Source of the DNA: Cellulomonas telluris
GTDB taxonomy: Bacteria; Actinomycetota; Actinomycetes; Actinomycetales; Cellulomonadaceae
DNA: 64,000 nucleotides
Assembly: GCF_004886325.1 (NCBI RefSeq)
Contig: NZ_QXFN01000003.1
Span: 682,001-746,000 of the forward strand
Direction: 5' to 3'
A program made the position numbers and the translations under genes. How positions within the stretch are numbered: position 1 is the first letter of the stretch; each line of letters opens with the position of its first letter. This document shows positions 17,146 through 26,084 of the stretch, piece by piece. The notes beneath the pieces are model-generated. The model worked only from the letters and a program-made list of their open reading frames with translations. It had not been told where the DNA came from and did no database searches.

Positions 17146-18693
17146 GTGCGAGCGGTGGGGGTGGTGCGGCGGCTCGCGCGGCGGACCGTCGGTGGTCCGC
17201 CGACGGTGCAGGTGGGGCGTCGCCCCCGCGGCGGCGGCCGCGACGAGGCGTTCGTCCGGGACGTCCTCGAGCTGGCCGTGCGGGTCGGCGAGGTCATGCT
17301 CTCGCTGGGTGCCTCGGCCGCCGACGTCACGACGACGATCCGCCGGGTGTCCCACGCGTTCGGGCTCGAGTGCGAGGTCGACCTGACGTTCACCGCGATC
17401 CTGGTCTCGCACGACCCGGGCGGCAGCCGCGCGCCGGTCACCGTGCTGCGCGTGGTGGCGGCGCGGACCGCCGACTACGGCCGCCTGACGCGGGTGCTCG
17501 AGCTCGCGCAGGAGGTGGGCACCGCACCCGCGGCGACCGAGGACCACGCCGCCGTCGCCGCGCGGCTGCGCGACGCGCACGAGCGCCTGGACGAGATCGT
17601 CACCTCGCCCCACCCGTACCACCGGCGTCTGGTCACGCTGCTGCTGTCGGTCATGGCCGCGGGCGTGGCCGTGCTGCTCGGCGGCGGTCCCGCGGTGGCG
17701 CTGCTGGCCGGTGCGACGACCGCCGCGGTGGACCGGGTGCTGCTGCGGCTGCAGCGCTGGGCGATCCCGCCGTTCTTCCAGCAGGCCGCGGGGGCCACGG
17801 TGGCCACGCTCGTCGCCGTCGCGCTGTTCGTGCTCGTGCCCCTGCTGCCCGTGGAGCTCGCGACCCTGCCGCCCGCGCTCGTCGTCGCGTCGGGGATCGT
17901 CGTGCTGCTCGCCGGGCTCTCGCTCGTCGGCGCGGCCGAGGACGCGATCGACGGGTTCCCGGTCACGGCCGTGGGGCGCATGTTCGAGGTGCTGCTGCTC
18001 ACCCTCGGCATCGTCGTCGGCATCGCGGGGGTGCTCGACGTCGCGCAGCGGGTCGGGGTGACGCTCGAGGTCGTCGACGTGCCCGCGGGCTCGCTGCCCG
18101 CGGGGGTGCAGGCGGTCGCGGCGGGGGTCGTGGCGGGTGCGTGGGCGCTCGCGTCGTACGCCCGCGCACGCGCCGCCTGCGTGGCCGCGCTCGCGGGCTG
18201 CGCCGCGTGGCTGGCGTCGGTGGCGCTCGGCGCGCTGGGGCTCGGTCCCGCGGTGGCCGGAGCCGGCTCCGCGCTGGTGGTGGGCTTCCTCGCCGAGTCG
18301 CTCGCCCGGCGGCTGCGCGTGCCCGCGATCGTGACGTCCGTGTGCGCGATCGTCCCGCTGCTGCCCGGTCTGGCCATCTACCGCGGGCTGTTCCGCCTCG
18401 TTCAGGCCGACCCCGCGCGGCCCGCGACGCCCGTGCTGCTCGGGGCCGCCATGGTGGCGCTCGGGCTCGCGGCGGGCGTCACGCTCGGCGGTCTGCTGGC
18501 GCGGCCGCTGCGTGAGCGGGTGCGTCGCGCGACGTGGCCGGTGCAGCGGGTCGCGGTGCGCGTGGCCCGCCGGGGGGCGGGGGACCCCGCGGCGCCCGCC
18601 GGCACGCAGCCGGCCGGCCCCGGCTCGACGACGGCGGGTGACCTCCACCACGGCGCGGATCCGCAGCGGTCGCAGGGCGACGGCGGCGCCTGA
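17146..18693 (+). CDS. thrE: Threonine/serine exporter, ThrE family
   Basis: This 515-residue membrane protein fits the actinobacterial ThrE exporters (C. glutamicum ThrE is close to this length). The N-terminal soluble domain has VRVGEVMLSLGASAADVTTT, with RRVSHAFGLECEVDLTFTAI as the family start. Two hydrophobic blocks of about five helices follow, from roughly residue 160 to 295 and from 325 to 460, joined by a short linker. The C-terminal tail is basic and unstructured. It exports threonine and serine with the proton gradient. TAGCCT at 17134-17139, 6 bases before the GTG, suggests a leaderless message. Confidence 0.92.
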   Translation: MRAVGVVRRLARRTVGGPPTVQVGRRPRGGGRDEAFVRDVLELAVRVGEVMLSLGASAADVTTTIRRVSHAFGLECEVDLTFTAILVSHDPGGSRAPVTVLRVVAARTADYGRLTRVLELAQEVGTAPAATEDHAAVAARLRDAHERLDEIVTSPHPYHRRLVTLLLSVMAAGVAVLLGGGPAVALLAGATTAAVDRVLLRLQRWAIPPFFQQAAGATVATLVAVALFVLVPLLPVELATLPPALVVASGIVVLLAGLSLVGAAEDAIDGFPVTAVGRMFEVLLLTLGIVVGIAGVLDVAQRVGVTLEVVDVPAGSLPAGVQAVAAGVVAGAWALASYARARAACVAALAGCAAWLASVALGALGLGPAVAGAGSALVVGFLAESLARRLRVPAIVTSVCAIVPLLPGLAIYRGLFRLVQADPARPATPVLLGAAMVALGLAAGVTLGGLLARPLRERVRRATWPVQRVAVRVARRGAGDPAAPAGTQPAGPGSTTAGDLHHGADPQRSQGDGGA

Positions 18694-18770
18694 CGAACCG
18701 GCGCCGGAGGAGCCGACCACCGATCGGGCGGCGCGACGACCGCCCCCGCGCGTCCTCTACCCTCGGGGCC

Positions 18771-21446
18771 GTGAGTGGAGCGGAGAAGGCGACCGAGGTC
18801 CCGCGCGGCGTGGCCAGCCACGAGGTCCCCGAGCCCCTGCGCAACGACGTCCGGCTGCTCGGTGAGCTGCTCGGGCGCGTGCTGCGGGAGTCGGGCGGGG
18901 ACGACCTGCTGGAGGACGTCGAGCGGCTGCGCGAGCTGACCATCCGGTCGCACGGCGAGCCCGACGGGGACGCTCTGGCGCAGGCCTCGGACCTGGTCGC
19001 GTCGTTCTCGCCCGAGCGGGCCGAGCAGGTCGCCCGGGCGTTCACGTGCTACTTCCACCTGGCGAACCTGGCGGAGGAGTACCACCGGGTGCGCGTGCTG
19101 CACGAGCGCGAGTCCCGCCTGGCCCCGCACGAGCTCGCGCCCGACGACTCCCTGCCGGCGGCGTACCAGCGCCTCCAGGACGAGATCGGCGCGGAGGCGG
19201 CGCGCGAGCGGCTGCACACGCTGGAGTTCCGCCCGGTGTTCACCGCCCACCCCACCGAGGCGCGGCGGCGGGCGGTCGCCCGCTCCATCCGGCGGGTCGC
19301 CGAGCTCGTCGCGGAGCGCGACGCCCTGCACATCGGCGGCACCACGCTGGCGGAGAACGAGCGGCGCCTGCTCGCCGAGATCGACACGCTGTGGCGCACG
19401 TCCCCCCTGCGCGCCGAGAAGCCGACGGTCCTCGACGAGGTCGAGACCGTCCTGTCGATCGTCGACGCGACCCTCGCCGACGTGCTGCCCCAGGTGTACC
19501 GGCGGCTCGACGACTGGCTGCTGGGGGAGCAGGCCGGGACCACCGCGCCCGTGGTCGCACCCTTCGCGCGGCTCGGCACCTGGATCGGCGGCGACCGCGA
19601 CGGGAACCCCAACGTCACCGCCGAGATCACGCGCGCGGCGGCCCTCGCCGCGTCCGAGCACGCGCTCGACGCGCTGCTCGCGTCGGCCCGGCGCACCGCC
19701 GCGGGGCTGACACTGGACTCGCTCGGCACCCCGCCGTCGCCGGAGCTGAACGCGCTGTGGCAGGAGCAGCGCTCCCTCGCCGAGCACATCGCGTCCCGGG
19801 CGGCGAACGACGCCCCGAACGAGCCCCACCGGCGTGCGCTGCTCGTCGTCGCGGAGCGCGTCGCCGCGACCCGGCGCCGCGACGCCGACCTCGCCTACAC
19901 GACGGCCGACGAGCTCGAGGCCGACCTGCGGGTCGTGCAGGACTCCCTCGTGGCCGCGGGCGCGCGCCGTGCCGCCTACGGCGACCTGCAGCGCCTGATC
20001 TGGCAGGTGCAGACGTTCGGCTTCCACCTCGCGGAGCTCGAGATCCGGCAGCACTCGCAGGTGCACGCCGCGGCGCTCGCGGACATCGAGGCGAACGGCG
20101 TCGACGGCGACCTGCAGCCGCAGACGGTCGAGGTGCTCGACACGTTCCGCGCGCTGGGTGCGGTGCAGCGCCGGTTCGGCGTGGCCGCCGCGCGGCGCTA
20201 CATCGTCTCGTTCACGCAGTCCGCGGAGCACCTCGCGGCCGTGTACCGGCTCGCCGAGCTCGCGTTCGGCGGTGCCGAGCACGCCCCGGTCATCGACGCG
20301 ATCCCGCTGTTCGAGACGTTCGCGGACCTGCAGGCCAGCGTCGACATCCTCGAGGAGGCGCTGCAGCACCCGCGCGTGCAGGAGCGCCTCGCGGTCAACG
20401 GCCGACGCGTCGAGGTCATGCTCGGCTACTCCGACTCCTCGAAGGACGTCGGCCCGGTCTCCGCGACGCTCGCGCTCGACGACGCGCAGCGCCGCATCGC
20501 GGACTGGGCCCGCCGGCACGACATCGTCCTCACGCTGTTCCACGGCCGCGGCGGCGCCCTCGGCCGGGGCGGCGGCCCGGCCAACCGCGCGGTGCTCGCG
20601 CAGCCGCCGGGCTCGGTCGACGGGCGGTTCAAGCTCACCGAGCAGGGCGAGGTCATCTTCGCCCGCTACGGCGACCCGGACATCGCCACCCGGCACATCG
20701 AGCAGGTCGCCGCGGCGACCCTGCTCGCGGACGCGCCGAGCGTCGTGCGGCGCAACGAGGCCGCCGCGGAGCGGTTCGCCGACCTGGCCCGCCGGCTCGA
20801 CACCGCCTCCCGCGAGCGGTTCCACGCGCTCGTGCGCGCCGAGGGCTTCCCGGCGTGGTTCGGCGAGGTCACACCGCTGGAGGAGCTCGGCCTGCTGCCG
20901 ATCGGCTCGCGCCCCGCGCGTCGCGGCCTGTCGGTGTCCTCGCTGGACGACCTGCGGGCCATCCCCTGGGTGTTCTCCTGGTCGCAGGCCCGCATCAACC
21001 TGGCCGGCTGGTACGGCCTGGGCACCGCGCTCGACGCGGTCGGCGACCTCGAGGAGCTGCGCACCGCGTACGCGGAGTGGCCGCTGTTCGCGACGATCAT
21101 CGACAACGTCGAGATGTCGCTCGCGAAGACCGACGAGCGCATCGCCGCCCGGTACCTGGCGCTCGGGGACCGCGACGACCTCGCCGAGATGGTGCTCTCG
21201 GAGATGCGGCTGACGCGGCGCTGGGTGCTCGCGACGACGGGTGCCGACGCGATCCTCGCCCGCCGCCGCATCCTCGGCCGCGCCGTGCAGCTGCGCAGCC
21301 CCTACGTCGACGCGCTGTCCCTGCTGCAGCTGCGCGCCCTGCACGGGCTGCGCACCGGAGCCGACGGCGAGCAGAAGGACGAGCTGCGCCGGCTGCTGCT
21401 GCTCACCGTCAACGGCGTCGCCGCGGGTCTGCAGAACACGGGCTGA
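18771..21446 (+). CDS. ppc: Phosphoenolpyruvate carboxylase
   Basis: This is an 891-residue anaplerotic enzyme that carboxylates PEP with bicarbonate to oxaloacetate. The catalytic histidine motif FTAHPTEARRR lies near residue 156, and WIGGDRDGNPNVT near residue 275. The lysine motif VMLGYSDSSKDVG is near 550, and the glycine-rich loop FHGRGGALGRGGGPANRAV near 590. The C-terminal end, LTVNGVAAGLQNTG, carries the conserved QNTG. All hallmarks are present and the length is standard. TACCCT at 18758-18763 lies 7 bases before the GTG. A strong hairpin ends the transcript at 21466. Confidence 0.98.
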   Translation: MSGAEKATEVPRGVASHEVPEPLRNDVRLLGELLGRVLRESGGDDLLEDVERLRELTIRSHGEPDGDALAQASDLVASFSPERAEQVARAFTCYFHLANLAEEYHRVRVLHERESRLAPHELAPDDSLPAAYQRLQDEIGAEAARERLHTLEFRPVFTAHPTEARRRAVARSIRRVAELVAERDALHIGGTTLAENERRLLAEIDTLWRTSPLRAEKPTVLDEVETVLSIVDATLADVLPQVYRRLDDWLLGEQAGTTAPVVAPFARLGTWIGGDRDGNPNVTAEITRAAALAASEHALDALLASARRTAAGLTLDSLGTPPSPELNALWQEQRSLAEHIASRAANDAPNEPHRRALLVVAERVAATRRRDADLAYTTADELEADLRVVQDSLVAAGARRAAYGDLQRLIWQVQTFGFHLAELEIRQHSQVHAAALADIEANGVDGDLQPQTVEVLDTFRALGAVQRRFGVAAARRYIVSFTQSAEHLAAVYRLAELAFGGAEHAPVIDAIPLFETFADLQASVDILEEALQHPRVQERLAVNGRRVEVMLGYSDSSKDVGPVSATLALDDAQRRIADWARRHDIVLTLFHGRGGALGRGGGPANRAVLAQPPGSVDGRFKLTEQGEVIFARYGDPDIATRHIEQVAAATLLADAPSVVRRNEAAAERFADLARRLDTASRERFHALVRAEGFPAWFGEVTPLEELGLLPIGSRPARRGLSVSSLDDLRAIPWVFSWSQARINLAGWYGLGTALDAVGDLEELRTAYAEWPLFATIIDNVEMSLAKTDERIAARYLALGDRDDLAEMVLSEMRLTRRWVLATTGADAILARRRILGRAVQLRSPYVDALSLLQLRALHGLRTGADGEQKDELRRLLLLTVNGVAAGLQNTG

Positions 21447-21465
21447 GCCGACCGCGCACCCAGGT

Positions 21466-21500
21466 GCGGCCCCGGCACGGATCTCCCGTGCCGGGGCCGC
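21466..21500. terminator. Hairpin terminator between ppc and the Nudix gene
   Basis: A 14-bp perfect stem (21466-21479 with 21487-21500) closes a 7-base loop just after the ppc stop, facing the converging Nudix gene. No T-run follows on either strand, as is common in high-GC genomes. It may serve both transcripts. Confidence 0.7.
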
Positions 21501-21548
21501 GCCGTGTCCCGGGTGAGGTGCTGCGGGCGGGCGCGCGGCGCGCGGCGG

Positions 21549-22064
21549 TCAGGACGGCAGGGACATCACGGCGGGCAGCGGAGCGCCCTGCGCGAGCAGG
21601 TCGAGCACCCGGCGCTCGTGCGGCACGACGGGGTCGGGCAGCGCGGCCAGCGGGAACCACGCCATCGCCTCGGTCTTGGCCGGCTCGCGCACCTCGGGCG
21701 TGCCGCTCCAGGTGCGGACCTCGAAGAAGGTGTCCATGCGCTGCTCGACGGCCGGGCCGCCGCGCTGGAAGCGGTGCAGCACGGTCAGGGGACGCAGCGC
21801 GTCGGGTGCGACGACGACCCCCGCCTCCTCCGCGGCCTCCCGCACGGCGGCCTCGTGCACGGACTCACCCGGGTCGACGTGCCCGGCGAGGGTCGCCCAG
21901 AAGCCGTCCATGTACCCGGTGCCGCGGCGCAGCTGCAGCAGGACCTCGTCGCCGCCGGCGGCGGGACGCAGCAGCACGACGTACGCCGCCGCCACGAGCA
22001 GGGACCGTCCGCCGAGGTGGTCGTCGGGCGCGTACCGCACGGGGCCGGTGGCGTCGGAGGGCAT
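21549..22064 (-). CDS. Nudix hydrolase
   Basis: This is a 171-residue Nudix protein. The Nudix box is complete in GHVDPGESVHEAAVREAAEE followed by AGV, with the metal-binding REAAEE. It hydrolyses a nucleoside diphosphate linked to another group. The strand RTGYMDGFWATLAG just before the box and a Trp-rich C-terminal half (TEAMAWFPLAALP) resemble 8-oxo-dGTP or NTP-type members, but the substrate is not decided by this. CAGACT lies 6 bases upstream of the ATG at 22064, fitting a leaderless start. The ATG is preferred over the longer open frame, whose leading residues are low-complexity. Confidence 0.92.
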   Translation of the reverse strand: MPSDATGPVRYAPDDHLGGRSLLVAAAYVVLLRPAAGGDEVLLQLRRGTGYMDGFWATLAGHVDPGESVHEAAVREAAEEAGVVVAPDALRPLTVLHRFQRGGPAVEQRMDTFFEVRTWSGTPEVREPAKTEAMAWFPLAALPDPVVPHERRVLDLLAQGAPLPAVMSLPS

Positions 22065-22153
22065 GCCAGGAGTCTGGCACGCGGGGCGGCGCGGTCCGGG
22101 CGGCCTCGACCGGCCGCCGTCGGGGCCGCCGGGTCGCGGTGGTCGCGGTCCCG

Positions 22154-22552
22154 TCAGGCGTCGGCGAGGTCCATGTGCAGGATCTCCCACACGTGCCCGT
22201 CCGGGTCCGCGACCGAGCGCCCGTACATCGGCCCGTCGGCCTGCGCCGCCCGGAACTCGGTGCCCCCGGCGGCGAGCGCCCGCTCGACGAACGCGTCGAC
22301 CTCGGCCCGCGAGGCCGCCGACAGGCAGTTGAGCACCTGCGTGCTCGTGCGGGCGTCGGCGACGGGCAGGGGCGTGAACGCGGCGAACCGCTCGTGGTCG
22401 AGCAGCATCACGCAGATGGTGTCGGAGACGACGACGCTGACGACGTGCTCGTCCGAGAACATCTCGTTGACGGGGAAGCCGAGCGCCTCGTAGAACGCGC
22501 GCGCCGCCGGCAGGTCGTGCACCGGCAGGTTGACGAAGATCATGCGGTCCAC
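22154..22552 (-). CDS. VOC family protein (lactoylglutathione-lyase-like)
   Basis: This is a 132-residue single-module VOC protein: MIFVNLPVHDLPAARAFYEA, LGFPVNEMFSDEHVVSVVV, and the closing VADPDGHVWEILHMD, in which the late Glu is a usual metal ligand. This matches the subgroup often annotated as glyoxalase or PhnB-like in actinobacteria. I chose the GTG at 22552 (VDRMIF) because GAGGAG lies 5 bases upstream of it. The ATG at 22543 is nearly as good. It is divergent from the sigma-factor gene, and ECF sigma factors with a SnoaL-like tail are often found beside such VOC genes, so it may be their target (inference). Confidence 0.88.
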   Translation of the reverse strand: MDRMIFVNLPVHDLPAARAFYEALGFPVNEMFSDEHVVSVVVSDTICVMLLDHERFAAFTPLPVADARTSTQVLNCLSAASRAEVDAFVERALAAGGTEFRAAQADGPMYGRSVADPDGHVWEILHMDLADA

Positions 22553-22741
22553 GCGGGCTCCTCGGGGTCGGGCCTGTCCCACGGCGCCGGCGCGCGTGGC
22601 GGTCAGGGCCGTGACGCGGCGCACGTCCGTCGCGTCACCGGTACCGACCGGGGCCCCGCGCCGGACTCATCGGGTCGCGCCCGGCCGACGCGGCCGGCCG
22701 CGGGGTTCCGGGCTGTCGGGGGTCGTCGCTACCGTCGTCGT

Positions 22742-23818
22742 GTGACCACGACCACACCTCACGAGGCACGCGTCCCGGCGTCCGCCGCCGCGACCGTCAC
22801 GCCCGCCGCCGGCCCCGGCGGCACCGAGCTGTCGGAGGAGGAGTTCACCGCGCGGCTGGCACCGCTGCGGCGCGAGATCCTCGCCCACTGCTACCGCATG
22901 ACCGGGTCGGTCCACGACGCGGAGGACATGCTCCAGGAGACGTACCTGCGGGCGTGGCGCGCCATGCGCGGGTTCGAGAACCGGTCGTCGCTGCGGACGT
23001 GGATGTTCCGCATCGCCACCAACACCTGCCTCACCCACCTCGAGGGCCGCAAGCGCCGCCCGCTGCCGACGGGCATCGGCGCACCGCCGGCCGACCCGCG
23101 CGACCAGCCGCGGGAGGACACGAGCGTCCCGTGGCTCGAGCCGCTGCCCGACGCGCTCGTCTGGTCGACGGCTCCGGCCGATCCGGCCGACACGGCGGTG
23201 GGCCGCGACACCGTCCGGCTCGCGTTCGTCGCGGCGCTGCAGCACCTCACGGCGCAGCAGCGTGCGGTGCTGCTGCTGCGCGACGTGCTCGCGTGGTCCG
23301 CGGCCGAGGTCGCGGACGCGCTCGACCTGTCCGTGGCCGCGGTGAACTCGACGCTGCAGCGGGCGCGCGCGCACATGGCGAACGTGCAGGACGAGCCGCC
23401 GCTCGAGCCGACCGACCCGCGGCACCGCGAGCTGCTCGCGCGGTACGTCGCGGCGTTCGAGGCGTACGACGTCGCCGCCATCGTCGAGCTGCTCGCCGCC
23501 GACGTCGTGTGGGAGATGCCGCCCTTTCCCGGCTGGTACCAGGGCCCGGCGGCCGTGGGGGAGCTCATCGCGACCTGGTGCCCGGCGACGGGGCCGGGCT
23601 CGATGCGGCTGCTGCCCACGTCCGCGAACGGGCTGCCCGCCTACGGGCTCTACATGCGCGGTGCGGACGGCGTGCACCGGCCGTTCCAGGTGCAGCAGGT
23701 GACGCTGGGCGAGGACGGCGTGCGGCACGTGACGGTCTGGTTCGGCGAGGCGCTGTTCGCACGGTTCGGGCTGCCGGCCGAGCTGGGCCCGCAGGAGGGC
23801 GCCGCGCCGGCTCGCTGA
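22742..23818 (+). CDS. RNA polymerase sigma-70 factor (ECF with SnoaL-like C-terminal domain, SigG/SigJ type)
   Basis: This is a 358-residue ECF-type sigma factor. Region 2 shows ILAHCYRMTGSVHDAEDMLQ, ETYLRAWRA and SLRTWMFRIATNTCLTHLEG. Region 4 shows LTAQQRAVLLLRDVLAWSAA followed by EVADALDLSVAAVNSTLQRA. From about residue 225 a SnoaL/NTF2-like domain follows (LLARYVAAFEAYDVAAIVEL, FPGWYQGPAAVGELIATWCP). In this group the C-terminal domain modulates activity instead of an anti-sigma factor, and no anti-sigma gene is adjacent here. TACCGT at 22730-22735 lies 6 bases before the GTG. The divergent VOC gene may be part of its regulon. Confidence 0.94.
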   Translation: MTTTTPHEARVPASAAATVTPAAGPGGTELSEEEFTARLAPLRREILAHCYRMTGSVHDAEDMLQETYLRAWRAMRGFENRSSLRTWMFRIATNTCLTHLEGRKRRPLPTGIGAPPADPRDQPREDTSVPWLEPLPDALVWSTAPADPADTAVGRDTVRLAFVAALQHLTAQQRAVLLLRDVLAWSAAEVADALDLSVAAVNSTLQRARAHMANVQDEPPLEPTDPRHRELLARYVAAFEAYDVAAIVELLAADVVWEMPPFPGWYQGPAAVGELIATWCPATGPGSMRLLPTSANGLPAYGLYMRGADGVHRPFQVQQVTLGEDGVRHVTVWFGEALFARFGLPAELGPQEGAAPAR

Positions 23819-23841
23819 CGGACCGGCCCCCGGGCCGGACG

Positions 23842-23881
23842 GCACCGGTCCCCGCGGCTCGTGCGCCACGGGGACCGGTGC
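23842..23881. terminator. Hairpin terminator between the sigma-factor gene and the pectate lyase gene
   Basis: A 13-bp perfect stem (23842-23854 with 23869-23881) closes a 14-base loop between two convergent genes. It lacks a T-run but is well placed to end both. Confidence 0.7.
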
Positions 23882-23915
23882 TCGTGCGTGCCGGTCGGGG
23901 CCGGCGACCGACGTG

Positions 23916-25964
23916 TCAGCCTCGCACCGTGATCTGCAGCGGCGCGCTCTCGGTGCTGCCCGCGGCGTTCGTCAGACGGGCGACGAGCGTGTGCGTGCCG
24001 GGTGCCAGGCCCGTCAGCGTCGTCGTGGCGCGCTGGCGGTGCGGCGTCGCGGCGACCAGCTCCTGCCGGTCGGCCTCGGCGCCGTCGACCAGCAGGACGT
24101 ACTCCGTGGCGTTGGTGCCCCACCACAGCGTGGTCGTCACGGTCACCGAGCCGTCGACGACGCGGCCGGCCGTCACCGTCGGGCGAGCCGGTGCGGCGTC
24201 CCGCACCGTGACGGTCAGCGGCGCCGACCGTGCCGTGCCCCACGGGTTCAGCACCTCGGCCACGTACGTGTACGTGCCGTCCGCCTTGCCCGTGACGTCC
24301 AGCCGCGCGGTCTGCCGGTCCGGCGAGCGTCCGTCGAGCCACTGCGCGTCCACGAGCACGTCGTTCTCGTAGAACCGGACCACCGTGGCGTTCTGACCCC
24401 ACCACAGGGTCGAGGTGACGGTGTAGGCGCCGTCGTGCAGTCCGGTGTCCCACCCGTTGTCGTGCGACAGGCGGGGGGCGTCGGGCGCCCGGGACGCGAC
24501 GGGCGTCCCCGAGGGGAGCGTCGCGCCCGCACCCGCGCGCACCGTCGCGGCGACCTCCTCGGTGGGCTGCACCTGCGGGTCGTAGTGGTCGGACGGGGTC
24601 CAGCGCGCGGTGTCGGCGAGCGGCCGCGGCGCGGTCGCGTTGAACGCGGCGACCAGGTCCACCTCCCGGCCGTTCACGAGCGTCCCCGTCTCCCGCAGCT
24701 GCGTGCCCTTCCACTCGGCGACGACGCGCGCCGGGTCGACGCCCTCGGCGAGCTCGACCGCGTTGTTCTCCGCGACGATGCTCGACTCGATGCCGGCACC
24801 CCAGTAGTAGGAGAACAGGCCGGGCCGCGTCTGCTCGTACAGGTTGTTGTAGACGTGCACGTCGCCGAACCGCACGCGGGGGGCACGCTGGCCGACGTCG
24901 GTCCACCGGTTGTGGTGGTACGTCACGCGGTGCTGGCCGCGGTCCTGCAGCCGCGAGTCCGACGACCCGACGATGCTCGTCTTGTCGTGGTCGGCGAAGT
25001 GGCTCCACGACACCGTGACGAGGTCGGAGCCGTGCGTGACGTCGAGGAGGCCGTCGTGCACCTCGTACGGGCGGCCGTACACGGTCGGCAGGGAGGCCGG
25101 CGGGTGCTCGCCGTCGTCGAGCGTCAGGTGGTCGGCCCACACGCTCGTCGAGGTCCAGACCGAGAGGTTGTCGTAGGCGGAGTTCCAGTTGCCCGTCTCG
25201 CCGTCGCCCGGGTCCCACTGGGGGAAGCAGTCGTAGGCGTCGGACAGGGTCAGGTTGCGGACGATGACGTTGGACGCGTCACGGATGCGCAGGTTGGCGC
25301 CGACGATGCGGGCGTCGTCCCCGACGCCGACGATCGTCACGTTCGACCCCACGTGCTGCTGCGTCTGCCGGGCCTGGACGGTGGCGGCGGCGACGCGGGC
25401 GTCCTCGAGCGGACCGCTCGGGTCCTCGCGGCCCCAGGGCCCGGAGGGGTCGTAGTGCGCGACGTAGTCGTCCATCGAGAACGGCGCGCCGGTGCCGGCG
25501 ACGGTCACCTGCGCGGCGAAGTCGTCGCAGGTCAAGCGCGTGCCGTCGGCCTGGGTGAAGGCGTCGAGGGTGCCCCGGACGTAGACGATCCGGGGCGTGG
25601 TGCTGCGACGCGCGTCGGTCTGCGAACCGCCGGGACGGCCGGCGAGGGCGTCGCGCAGCTCGGGCCACGTGTCGACGACGTACACCTCGGCGGGGTCGGC
25701 GGCGGCACCGCCGGTCGTGCCCGTCGCCTGGACGACGCGTCCGTCGGGCCGCGTCGTCCCGGACCAGGAGGCCCAGCCGTCGCCGGCGGGCAGGACCTCG
25801 CGGCCCAGGTCGCGCGCCTGGGGCGCGGGCGAGGGGGGTGCGGCCGCGGCCGGGGCCGCGGCGAGCGCGGGGGCGAGCGTCCCGACGAGTGCCGCGGCGA
25901 GCAGGGTGCGGACCGGTCGGGACAGGGGAGAGGTGGTCCGTGCGGACCCGGGGACAGGGGGCAT
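23916..25964 (-). CDS. Secreted pectate lyase, polysaccharide lyase family 1, with two C-terminal Ig-like repeats
   Basis: This 682-residue secreted enzyme cleaves pectate by beta-elimination. A signal peptide (PVRTLLAAALVGTLAPALAA) ends near residue 42. The PL1 beta-helix spans about 60-430: NVTIVGVGDDARIVGANLRI, WADHLTLDDGEH, SDLVTVSWSHFADHDKTSI, and the catalytic-arginine segment QRAPRVRFGDVHVYNNLY. Two repeats of about 95 residues fill the C-terminus. They share TVTSTLWWGQNATVV and TVTTTLWWGTNATEYV, each before an LTVTVR- or LQITVR-like end, and are probably carbohydrate-binding or spacer modules. The ATG follows GAAGGAGT. A perfect 18-bp palindrome at 25995-26012 in the leader region suggests a LacI-type repressor. 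Confidence 0.94.
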   Translation of the reverse strand: MPPVPGSARTTSPLSRPVRTLLAAALVGTLAPALAAAPAAAAPPSPAPQARDLGREVLPAGDGWASWSGTTRPDGRVVQATGTTGGAAADPAEVYVVDTWPELRDALAGRPGGSQTDARRSTTPRIVYVRGTLDAFTQADGTRLTCDDFAAQVTVAGTGAPFSMDDYVAHYDPSGPWGREDPSGPLEDARVAAATVQARQTQQHVGSNVTIVGVGDDARIVGANLRIRDASNVIVRNLTLSDAYDCFPQWDPGDGETGNWNSAYDNLSVWTSTSVWADHLTLDDGEHPPASLPTVYGRPYEVHDGLLDVTHGSDLVTVSWSHFADHDKTSIVGSSDSRLQDRGQHRVTYHHNRWTDVGQRAPRVRFGDVHVYNNLYEQTRPGLFSYYWGAGIESSIVAENNAVELAEGVDPARVVAEWKGTQLRETGTLVNGREVDLVAAFNATAPRPLADTARWTPSDHYDPQVQPTEEVAATVRAGAGATLPSGTPVASRAPDAPRLSHDNGWDTGLHDGAYTVTSTLWWGQNATVVRFYENDVLVDAQWLDGRSPDRQTARLDVTGKADGTYTYVAEVLNPWGTARSAPLTVTVRDAAPARPTVTAGRVVDGSVTVTTTLWWGTNATEYVLLVDGAEADRQELVAATPHRQRATTTLTGLAPGTHTLVARLTNAAGSTESAPLQITVRG

Positions 25965-25994
25965 GCCGGGACTCCTTCGTCGCGGTGGCCGCGC

Positions 25995-26012
25995 CGAGAA
26001 ACCGGTTTCTCG
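25995..26012. promoter_or_regulatory. LacI-type operator upstream of the pectate lyase gene
   Basis: This is a perfect 18-bp palindrome with the central AACCGGTT typical of LacI-family operators, 30 bases upstream of the pectate lyase start codon. The direct observation is the palindrome. The repressor class is inferred from its centre. It lies in a gap of 120 bases downstream of the solute-binding-protein gene, so the lyase probably has its own promoter. Confidence 0.7.
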
Positions 26013-26084
26013 ACGTCGCTCCCGAGCCTCGCACGGCCGCGCCGGGAAGCGCAATCCCTCCGGCGGCCGACGAGCCTGCGTGTC

